DNA of 64,000 nt from Pseudomonas putida (GTDB lineage: Bacteria > Pseudomonadota > Gammaproteobacteria > Pseudomonadales > Pseudomonadaceae), in NCBI RefSeq assembly GCF_001941965.1, contig NZ_MKZO01000017.1, positions 49,699 to 113,698 on the forward strand. The letters are read 5' to 3'. The notes under the pieces are model-generated. The model was not told the DNA's origin and did no database searches. It saw nothing but the letters and a program-made list of their open reading frames with translations. Shown one piece after another: positions 1 to 7,230 of this stretch (position 1 is the first letter of the stretch; each line of letters begins with the position of its first letter). Both the position numbers and the translations under genes were made by a program.

Positions 1-156
1 GCATGGGTCAACGACGAAAATACCTTACGATCCGCAGGCATCAAATCCGATCCCTACGCCGTATTCGAGAAGATGCTGGGCCGCAGCAACCCTCTTGATG
101 ACTGGGATGCGCTGACGGCTGCGACGCGTAGCGACTGGGACAAGCCCAAAGCATAA
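1..156 (+). CDS. yhaV: YhaV-family type II toxin, C-terminal part
   Basis: Frame 1 is open from the window edge to TAA at 154-156 and gives 51 residues starting AWVNDENTLRSAG, then YAVFEKMLGRSNPLDDWDAL. This matches the C-terminal end of E. coli YhaV (WMNDENTLRTYG, YTVFSKMLKRGHPPADWETL), the RNase toxin of the PrlF-YhaV toxin-antitoxin pair. The 5' two-thirds of the gene and any PrlF antitoxin lie outside the window, so activity and pairing cannot be judged. The match is from memory of the family; the start is missing because of the window boundary, not because of a visible mutation. Confidence 0.8.
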   Translation, partial: AWVNDENTLRSAGIKSDPYAVFEKMLGRSNPLDDWDALTAATRSDWDKPKA

Positions 157-425
157 GCTGCGCGACTGGGTGAGGGATTGCACGTTTGAAACCGCCCCCT
201 CGTTGCGTCCACTGAAGTCCACTCGTAGCTGCTGTTAAAAGGGGTACATCTGGGGGTACAAAACCAATTCCCCATTCATAACCTTTTGATTTATATGAAT
301 ACCCAAATGTTCTTTGGTGATCCCGATAGCCTGTGAAGATTGAGGTCTCTTAATGACTGCCCTGCCCTCTTTGCGGACTACCGCCATGACGTACAATCCC
401 CCGACCACTCCCCCCGAGGTCCAGG
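157..425. other. Spacer with GGGGTACA direct repeats, possible island edge
   Basis: No gene is seen in these 269 bases. At 240-260 the sequence carries two GGGGTACA copies a few bases apart, followed by a locally AT-rich stretch (about 260-325) that contrasts with the GC-rich helicase gene downstream. Short GGGGGTAC-type repeats are often found beside tyrosine-integrase islands in Pseudomonas. With a toxin gene on one side this could be an island end, but no integrase or second attachment copy is visible. Confidence 0.25.
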
Positions 426-3400
426 ATGTCCCACCACTCCCTCTCCCCCAACACCCTGCCCGACTACAGCCGAGCCCTCCTCTACACCCTCGCGCTCTCC
501 TTCCCCGGCAAGGGCAAAACCTCGCTGCTCAAACTCCTGCGAACCATGGGCGTCTGTGACGAAAGCGACAAGCTGCTTGACGTCACTACATTGCCCGTCT
601 TGCTGGAATCGCTACAGGCGCAGGGCTGGGTCGAGACGGAGCAGCGCAGGGAGGGACAATACTTCGTCGTCCCTGCACAGCGCCGAAGCAGCGTGCTGCT
701 CAGTCTGCTGCACGCCCCAGACGGCATGCTGCGCCTGCAACAGATCAACGACAGCCTGCCTGCACTCAACCAGTGGCAAGCCCCCAGCAAGCCTAGGGCG
801 CTGCAGGAGCTCTGGCTGAACGTGCTGGGCAGCACCGGCGAGCGAGTGGAGTATTTCCTGCGCGACACGGGCAGATTGTTCAGCACGAATGACTGGGCGC
901 CCCAGCACCCCATGCAACTGCTGCAATCCGACCCGGACGGCCTGAAAGTGTTTGGCCAACTGAGCCCGGACGTCCGCGAAGTCCTGCTGGAAGATCATCT
1001 GTGCCTGAGCAACTGCCTGCCTGGCCCGATGAGCACGAGTTACGACCTGGCGTTGGGCCAGATGGGGCACCGCCCGTCCCGGGCACTGGGCCAGCAGTTG
1101 CTGGAACAAGCCCTGTGGCGGGGTGACTGGGAAACGCTGGAGCTGTGTGGCGAATTTGCCCCACTGACTGTCGGGCTTCTGCATTTGATGCTGCACGGTG
1201 AGATCGACGAGGCCCTGGTGGTCTTGCGCAGCTGGCTCACCGAACAGCGCAGGCAAACCAAAAAGCGCAAGATCGACCTGCCGCCACTACTAAACGCCCT
1301 GCACTGCCTGGCGCTTATCGCTGAAAACGACAGCCAGCACCACGCGGCGCTGAAGCAGGCGCTGGTGCTCGGCGGCAAGGAAAACTACGGCGGAGCTTAT
1401 TACGTCCTCAATAAACTGTACGAGCGACTGCAAGGCAATGCACCGGACCTGTCTGACCTGAGAGCCAGGGAACCGGTTGGTCTTGATGGCCTGCTCCATG
1501 CTCTCGCCGTGTACTGGCTGGATGCTCCGTTCGCACGGGAGCAGGCGTGGTGCACGATGCTGCAGGACTACCGGACCCAACTCCATCAATGGGGTTACGC
1601 CTGGCTGGCCGCCGAGTTCGATGCCTTGATCAGTGCGCAATTCGGCGTGCCAAGGCACCTTCCTGATCTGCATCAGGAGACAGGGCTGAAACCACTGTTC
1701 GAACTGCGCCAGCGCCGGGAAGCCTGGCAGCACGCACTCGATGCACTGAGCCAGCTCAAGACCGTCAGCGCGCCGGCCAGCCCGGCAGCCAAAAAGAGCA
1801 CTCGCCTGGCCTGGCTTTTGAACCCGGACCACTGGTCCACCCAACTTGAGCCGCGCGAGCAGAAACTGGGGGCCAAGGGGCAATGGAGCAAAGGCCGTCC
1901 GGTCGCGCTCAGACGCCTGATGGATGAGGTCGATAGCCTGGACTTTCTCTGTGAACAGGACCGGCAAGCGATCAGCATGATCCAGGAAAGCCAGTCCTAC
2001 TATTCCCACGCCGAGTACCAATTGCCTTTTGGCGTTGCCCTGCAGAAGCTGGTCGGCCATCCAGCGCTGTTCTGGCACGACGCCACGGACGTGCGCCTGG
2101 AGCTTGAGACCGGCCACGCCAGCCTGCACCTCGAAGCCGGAGACGGGCAGATTTACCTGCGCCTGGAACCGCAGGGCATCAGCCCTGACGACACCTACTA
2201 CCTGGACCGGCAGACGCCGACCCGCCTGCAGGTATTTTCGGTCAACGCCGACCTGCGTCAGATCGCCAGGATCATCGGCAAAGGCCTGAGCGTACCGCAG
2301 TCAGGCAAGGCGCAACTGCTTGAGGCCATCAGCGCTATCGCCCCGCTGGTGCCTGTCCATTCGGACCTGCCCGAACTGGCGGCACAAGTCGACCACGAAC
2401 AGGCCGATACCCGCCTGTACGCCCACTTGCTGCCACTTGCCGAAGGCTTACGCCTGCAATTGCTGGTGCGTCCCCTGGCCGAAAGCAGCTGGTTCCGCCC
2501 GGGCCACGGCGCCCAGAACGTACTCGGCGAACGCGATGGCAAGCCGTTGCAGGTATCCCGTGACCTGGCCGGCGAGCGCCAGGCCCTGCAACAGGTGCTG
2601 ATGGCCTGCCCCGGCTTGGCCGCCGCCAACAGCGATGGCCAGGAATGGCAACTCGATCAGCCTCAGGACGCCTTGCAGGTACTCGGCGAATTGCAGGCGC
2701 TGGACGGCAAGCAGTTGCACTGCGTATGGCCGGAAGGCGAACGCATGCGCCTGAAAGGCCGGCTGAAACTGAATGAACTCAAGCTGGGCGTGCGCAAACA
2801 GGGTGAATGGTTCGTCCTGCAGGGCGAGGTAGCGTTCGATGACGGCAAGGTGCTGCAACTGCGCCAACTTCTGGAACTGATCAAGGCCAGCCCCGGACGC
2901 TTCCTCAAGCTCGACGACCGTGACTGGCTGGCACTGGATGACACCTTGCGCAAGCGCCTGGATGAGCTGGCGCACCTGGCTGACAAGGTCACGGACCAGG
3001 GCCTGCGCCTCAGCCCGTTGACCGCACCGATACTGGCCGGCCTGGCAGCAGAAGTCGGCGAATTCACGGCCGATAAAAACTGGCAGACACTCCTGAAAAA
3101 GCTGCAATCGCTGCGCGATTACCAGCCGCAACTGCCGCGTACCCTGCAAGCCGATCTGCGCGCCTATCAGCATGAGGGCTTCATCTGGTTGTCGCGCCTG
3201 GCGCAATGGGGTGTCGGTGCCTGCCTGGCCGACGACATGGGGCTGGGCAAGACGGTGCAGATCCTGGCCCTGCTGCTGCAGCGCGCCGCCGAGGGTCCGC
3301 AACTGGTCGTGGCGCCGACGTCGGTCACCCTTAACTGGCAAGCGGAAAGCCGGCGCTTCGCTCCTCAGTTGAAGCTGCGCCTGTACCATCAGGAGCGCAA

Positions 3401-4517
3401 CCTCGATGACCTCGGCCCCGGCGACCTGGTCATCACCAGCTACGGCCTCCTGCAGCAGGACAGCGCCGCCTTCGCCGCGCGCCACTGGCACAGCGTCGTG
3501 CTGGACGAAGCCCAGGCCATCAAGAATGCCCAGACCAAACGGGCCCAGGCAGTCATGGCGCTGCAGGCGGATTTCCGTGTAGTCGCCACCGGCACGCCAT
3601 TGGAAAACCACCTGGGCGAGTTGTGGAGCCTGTTCCACTTTATCAACCCGAGCCTGCTCGGCAGCCAGGAAAGCTTCACCAAGCGCTTCACCAACCCTAT
3701 CGAGCAGGGCGATGCGGCAGCCCGGCGGACATTGAAGGCCTTGATTCAGCCCTTCATCCTGCGCCGCCTGAAAAGCCAGGTGCTCGACGAGTTGCCTGCC
3801 CGCACCGAGATTACCTACAAGGTCCCGCTGTCCGAGGAAGAGGCTCATCTCTACGAAGCCCTGCGCCAGGAAGCGGTGAGCAACGTTTCCGACTCGGCGC
3901 CAGGCGCCGCCAGGTCGTTCCGGATACTCACGGAAATCACCCGCCTGCGCCGTTTCTGCTGCCACCCAAGCCTGGTCATGCCGGAATCGACCCTGCCGGG
4001 GAGCAAGCTCCAGGCCTTCACCGCCCTTGTCGAAGAGCTGCTGGAGAATGGACACAGGGCCCTGGTGTTCAGCCAGTACGTCGACCACCTGAGCATCGTA
4101 CGCACCTTGCTCAATGAAAAGCGCATCGCCTACCAGTACCTTGATGGCAGCGTCCCCGCCAAGGAGCGGGAGCACCGGGTGAATGCCTTCCAGGCGGGCA
4201 TCGGCGAGATCTTCCTGATCAGCCTGAAGGCCGGCGGCAGCGGCCTGAACCTGACCGCCGCCGACTATGTGATCCACCTGGACCCGTGGTGGAACCCGGC
4301 GGTGGAAGACCAGGCCAGTGACCGGGCCTACCGCATCGGTCAGCAGCGCCCGGTGACCATCTACCGGCTGGTCGCCGAAAACAGCATCGAAGAGCAGATC
4401 GTCGGCTTGCACGCGCGCAAGCGGGACCTGGCCGACAGCCTGCTGGAAGGCGGTGAAGTAAGCGCCAAGCTGGATGCCGACGCACTACTGGCCCTGCTGG
4501 GTGGCGGAGCGCCCTGA
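426..4517 (+). CDS. SNF2-type DEAD/DEAH-box helicase, 1363 aa
   Basis: A large Swi2/Snf2-family ATPase that would translocate on double-stranded DNA and remodel bound protein. The C-terminal 450 residues hold the whole motor: Walker A DMGLGKT near residue 937, DEAQ box near 1026, motif III ATGTPLENHLGELWSL near 1058, and the second RecA lobe with SLKAGGSGLNLTAADYV and DPWWNPAVEDQASDRAYRIGQ near 1285. The first 900 residues are a family-specific N-terminal region that I cannot divide into named domains. The ATG at 426 gives the full N-terminus; upstream in-frame sequence is not homologous-looking. It appears monocistronic, with 206 bases to the next gene. A function in repair or transcription recycling (RapA-like) is inference only. 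Confidence 0.9.
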   Translation: MSHHSLSPNTLPDYSRALLYTLALSFPGKGKTSLLKLLRTMGVCDESDKLLDVTTLPVLLESLQAQGWVETEQRREGQYFVVPAQRRSSVLLSLLHAPDGMLRLQQINDSLPALNQWQAPSKPRALQELWLNVLGSTGERVEYFLRDTGRLFSTNDWAPQHPMQLLQSDPDGLKVFGQLSPDVREVLLEDHLCLSNCLPGPMSTSYDLALGQMGHRPSRALGQQLLEQALWRGDWETLELCGEFAPLTVGLLHLMLHGEIDEALVVLRSWLTEQRRQTKKRKIDLPPLLNALHCLALIAENDSQHHAALKQALVLGGKENYGGAYYVLNKLYERLQGNAPDLSDLRAREPVGLDGLLHALAVYWLDAPFAREQAWCTMLQDYRTQLHQWGYAWLAAEFDALISAQFGVPRHLPDLHQETGLKPLFELRQRREAWQHALDALSQLKTVSAPASPAAKKSTRLAWLLNPDHWSTQLEPREQKLGAKGQWSKGRPVALRRLMDEVDSLDFLCEQDRQAISMIQESQSYYSHAEYQLPFGVALQKLVGHPALFWHDATDVRLELETGHASLHLEAGDGQIYLRLEPQGISPDDTYYLDRQTPTRLQVFSVNADLRQIARIIGKGLSVPQSGKAQLLEAISAIAPLVPVHSDLPELAAQVDHEQADTRLYAHLLPLAEGLRLQLLVRPLAESSWFRPGHGAQNVLGERDGKPLQVSRDLAGERQALQQVLMACPGLAAANSDGQEWQLDQPQDALQVLGELQALDGKQLHCVWPEGERMRLKGRLKLNELKLGVRKQGEWFVLQGEVAFDDGKVLQLRQLLELIKASPGRFLKLDDRDWLALDDTLRKRLDELAHLADKVTDQGLRLSPLTAPILAGLAAEVGEFTADKNWQTLLKKLQSLRDYQPQLPRTLQADLRAYQHEGFIWLSRLAQWGVGACLADDMGLGKTVQILALLLQRAAEGPQLVVAPTSVTLNWQAESRRFAPQLKLRLYHQERNLDDLGPGDLVITSYGLLQQDSAAFAARHWHSVVLDEAQAIKNAQTKRAQAVMALQADFRVVATGTPLENHLGELWSLFHFINPSLLGSQESFTKRFTNPIEQGDAAARRTLKALIQPFILRRLKSQVLDELPARTEITYKVPLSEEEAHLYEALRQEAVSNVSDSAPGAARSFRILTEITRLRRFCCHPSLVMPESTLPGSKLQAFTALVEELLENGHRALVFSQYVDHLSIVRTLLNEKRIAYQYLDGSVPAKEREHRVNAFQAGIGEIFLISLKAGGSGLNLTAADYVIHLDPWWNPAVEDQASDRAYRIGQQRPVTIYRLVAENSIEEQIVGLHARKRDLADSLLEGGEVSAKLDADALLALLGGGAP

Positions 4518-4723
4518 CAGCCACGCGGTTGCGGGTCTCCGGGCCCGCATGATAGCTTCACGAGATTTTCCAGCCCAATCACCAGCTCCAAGTCACAAGC
4601 CGTTGGTACTCAAAGCTTTTTGTCAGCGTTGTGGCCTGGATGCGCCGTGCGCCCGTTCCTACCCCGCCCCACCTGATAAGAAGCAATTACGCCCAGGAAG
4701 GCTTTTGAAGTGCGACCCTCACC

Positions 4724-5908
4724 ATGAAAACCGTCTATCTGCTGAACAACGTCCAGAACGGTGGGAAAACCTACCTGGAATACCTGGTGCCCGCCCTGAA
4801 CGCTCTCCGACACCGATACGAGTGCAGGGTCCTCAATACGAAGATCACCGGCGTGAGCCGGGCCGAAGCGGAACAGGCGCTGGGCTACCCGGTCGAGGAC
4901 GTCGAGGTGGACTTCATCGTCGGCCTGCGCTCGCACGTCATCATCTCCAACGATGCCTTCATCGGCCGGGCGATCGACGAGTCCAACTTTGCGGTGTTCA
5001 TCGCCCACGGCAACGTCGGCATGCCAGTCCGGGACAGGCACTACACCTCCAGCCTGGTGTCGCTGTTCGATGCGATCGTCGCACCCTCCCGCTCGTACTT
5101 CGCCCTGCTGAAAAACGGCATGCAGCTGTACCGGCAGGAGCGCCATGAGTCCCTGCCCTTCCCGTTCGCGACCTTACGCTCGGACCTGCGCCGCACCAGT
5201 GCGATCTCCACCCTGCCGGTGAAGATCCCGGCGATCCTGGACACCCCACCCGACTTCCCGCGCAGCCCCGACCGCTACGTCGTCGGCATCCTCCCGACGC
5301 AGAAAGGCATCTGCCCGGACGGCGCGTCGCTGTTCGAGAACATGGTGGAGGTCATCAATGCGGTGAAGACCCAGGTGCCCCACGCGAGCATTCTCCTGCG
5401 CCCGTACATGACCGACTTCGAACATCCCTTCATCCAGGAGATGTGCGAACAGCTCGCGCGCTACCCGTGGATCACGATCGACGAAACCAAGGGCCGCAGC
5501 GACGACTTCTACCGGCGCTGCGACACGATCATCACCGACGCCTCGAGCGGCGGTGTTTCGTTCATGCTCAATACCTGCCGCCTGCCGGTCTATTACGTGC
5601 CGGCCGACAGCGCCAGCCATCCGGTGGTCAACGCCTGGTTGCAGCAGATGGAAAACCACCTGCCCATCGCCCGCAACGGCGAGGAACTCATGGAGCTGCT
5701 GCACGGCTTCTCGCTGCTGACCCCGGATCAGCATTACGCCATCTACCGCAAGTTCCATGAGTCCGAATTCGGCGGCTTCCAGCACCCCGAGGAGGTCTTC
5801 CAGGAACTCGTGGAAATGCAGCACGACTCCAGGTTCCGCTATTTTGAAATGGCAGCCGACGGCGCAGTCGTCGAGGGCCCGACGACACCTGCAGCGAGTC
5901 ACTCATGA
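4724..5908 (+). CDS. CDP-glycerol glycerophosphotransferase-like protein, candidate phosphoramidate transferase
   Basis: A 394-residue cytoplasmic protein without a signal peptide or clear membrane segment. Its C-terminal half resembles the CDP-glycerol:poly(glycerophosphate) glycerophosphotransferase fold: YVVGILPTQKG near residue 185, and the donor-site signature ITDASSGGVSFMLNTCRLPVYY near 280-300, the counterpart of the family's SDYSS...D motif. Members transfer a phospho-group from a CDP-activated donor. As first gene of the six-gene cluster (7 bases before the kinase) it is the natural candidate to move the activated CDP-linked phosphoramidate to an acceptor, but this role is inferred from context. 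No strong Shine-Dalgarno is seen before the ATG. It could instead act on a real CDP-glycerol-like donor. Confidence 0.6.
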   Translation: MKTVYLLNNVQNGGKTYLEYLVPALNALRHRYECRVLNTKITGVSRAEAEQALGYPVEDVEVDFIVGLRSHVIISNDAFIGRAIDESNFAVFIAHGNVGMPVRDRHYTSSLVSLFDAIVAPSRSYFALLKNGMQLYRQERHESLPFPFATLRSDLRRTSAISTLPVKIPAILDTPPDFPRSPDRYVVGILPTQKGICPDGASLFENMVEVINAVKTQVPHASILLRPYMTDFEHPFIQEMCEQLARYPWITIDETKGRSDDFYRRCDTIITDASSGGVSFMLNTCRLPVYYVPADSASHPVVNAWLQQMENHLPIARNGEELMELLHGFSLLTPDQHYAIYRKFHESEFGGFQHPEEVFQELVEMQHDSRFRYFEMAADGAVVEGPTTPAASHS

Positions 5909-5915
5909 GCCTTGC

Positions 5916-6479
5916 ATGGACAGCGCCGGCATGAACATTGAAAACACCGGACACGTAGTGTGGATCACCGGGTTGTCGGGTGCGGGAAAATCCACCCTGG
6001 CCCGGGAATTCGCCGACGGGCTCAGGCGCCAGGGTCGCCCGGTCATCCTGCTGGACGGGGATGAGCTGCGCGAGGTGTTCGGCACCACCAGCGACCAGCC
6101 GCTCAACTACGGCCGGGACGGTCGCTTGAGCCTGGCCATGCGCTACGCGCACCTGTGCCACGTCATCGCGGCCCAGGGGCATACCGTGGTGATCGCCACC
6201 ATCTCGCTGTTTCACGAAGTCCATGCCTGGAACCGCGCGAACCTGCCGGGCTACTTCGAAATCTACCTGAAGGTGCCGCTGGAAGAACTGCGTCGCCGGG
6301 ACCCGAAACACCTCTATAAACGCTTCGACGCGGGTGAGTTGCACAACGTCGCAGGGCTCGACCTGCCGATAGATGAACCGGACGCCCCCGACTGGGTGGT
6401 GGAATTCGAACCCGAGCGCTCGGCAAGGACGTTGGCTGACGACTTGCTGCACCGTTTTAATCAAAGGAAACCCGCATGA
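5916..6479 (+). CDS. CysC-like kinase, probable cytidine diphosphoramidate kinase
   Basis: A 187-residue P-loop kinase of the adenylyl-sulfate kinase (CysC) family: WITGLSGAGKST at residues 16-27 and DGDELRE at 47-53. Ordinary APS kinases read DGDNVRHGL here, and the DGDELREVFG form is divergent. No sulfate-assimilation genes are nearby. In Campylobacter jejuni the CysC homologue Cj1415 phosphorylates cytidine diphosphoramidate at the 3' hydroxyl in capsule phosphoramidate synthesis. The neighbours here encode the other three enzymes of that route, so the same reaction is inferred. The start could also be ATG 5931. Its stop overlaps the methyltransferase start (ATGA), indicating translational coupling. 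Confidence 0.72.
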   Translation: MDSAGMNIENTGHVVWITGLSGAGKSTLAREFADGLRRQGRPVILLDGDELREVFGTTSDQPLNYGRDGRLSLAMRYAHLCHVIAAQGHTVVIATISLFHEVHAWNRANLPGYFEIYLKVPLEELRRRDPKHLYKRFDAGELHNVAGLDLPIDEPDAPDWVVEFEPERSARTLADDLLHRFNQRKPA

Positions 6480-7225
6480 AAACCGAATGGGACTACACCA
6501 TCCTGGCTGACGCTTACCTGAAGCGTCCCGACTACGCCGATGCGGCAATCGACGCGATGCTGTCCATCGCCGGCGCCGAGCAAGGCGACCGTTTCTGCGA
6601 CGTCGGCGCGGGCGTGGCGCACCTGACCCTGATGCTGGCCGCGCGCGGCCTGGACGTCATGGCCGTGGAACCCAACGACGCCATGCGCGGCAATGGCATC
6701 AAGCGCACCGCCGACCTGGGCAACGTCGCCTGGCACGAAGGCACCGGCGAGGCCACCGGGCAGGCCGCCGAAGCCTTCGACATGGTCACCTTCGGCAGTT
6801 CCTTCAACGTCTGCGACCGCCAGCAGGCGCTCAAGGAAACCGCACGCATCCTCAAGCCCCGCGGCTGGTTCGCCTGCATGTGGAACCATCGCCATCTCGA
6901 TGATCCGATCCAGGCGCGGATCGAAGCCATCATCAAGGAACGTGTCGAGGGCTATGGCTACGGCACCCGCCGCGAAGACCAGACCGCCGTCATCGACGCC
7001 AGCGGCCTGTTCGGCCCGGTGGTTCATCTCGATGCCCGCGTCACCCACGAGCAGACCCTCGCGGAATGCCTGGAAGCCTGGCGCTCCCACGCCACGCTCG
7101 AGCGTCAGGCCGGGGCGAAGTTCGCCGAGGTGATCAGCGCCATCGACGAGTACCTGCAAAGCCTCGGCACGCCGTCGATCAAGGTGCCGTACTCGACCAA
7201 TATCTGGGTGGCCCAACTGAGATAA
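6476..7225 (+). CDS. Class I SAM-dependent methyltransferase
   Basis: A 249-residue methyltransferase with motif I DVGAGVAHLTLMLAARG near residues 42-58, the acidic strand end AVEPND near 62-67, and FDMVTFGSSFNVCD near 100. The substrate cannot be read from the sequence. It starts inside the kinase stop codon (ATGA overlap) and ends 5 bases before the PEP-synthase-like gene, so it belongs to the same operon. In C. jejuni two methyltransferases (Cj1419, Cj1420) accompany the phosphoramidate genes and are believed to make the O-methyl group. By analogy this one may methylate the phosphoramidate, which is inference. Only one methyltransferase is present here. Confidence 0.8.
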   Translation: MKTEWDYTILADAYLKRPDYADAAIDAMLSIAGAEQGDRFCDVGAGVAHLTLMLAARGLDVMAVEPNDAMRGNGIKRTADLGNVAWHEGTGEATGQAAEAFDMVTFGSSFNVCDRQQALKETARILKPRGWFACMWNHRHLDDPIQARIEAIIKERVEGYGYGTRREDQTAVIDASGLFGPVVHLDARVTHEQTLAECLEAWRSHATLERQAGAKFAEVISAIDEYLQSLGTPSIKVPYSTNIWVAQLR

Positions 7226-7230
7226 CGCCG

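Noticed and set aside
2448..4412. Long open frame of 654 codons on the minus strand inside the helicase gene
   Set aside because: It lies wholly antisense to a strongly motif-bearing gene and its product is Gln/Val/Ala-rich low-complexity sequence typical of reversed GC-rich codons.
4520..4556. Terminator after the helicase gene
   Set aside because: GCGGG...CCCGC can pair but no T-run follows, so I did not call it.
5916..6479. Ordinary adenylyl-sulfate kinase for sulfate assimilation
   Set aside because: No cysD/cysN or reductase genes nearby, divergent DGDELRE motif, and the four-enzyme phosphoramidate context explain it better.
7066..7230. Upstream extension of the PEP-synthase-like protein into the methyltransferase gene
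   Set aside because: It would overlap 160 bases of a well-supported gene; ATG 7231 starts the conserved part just after that gene's stop.
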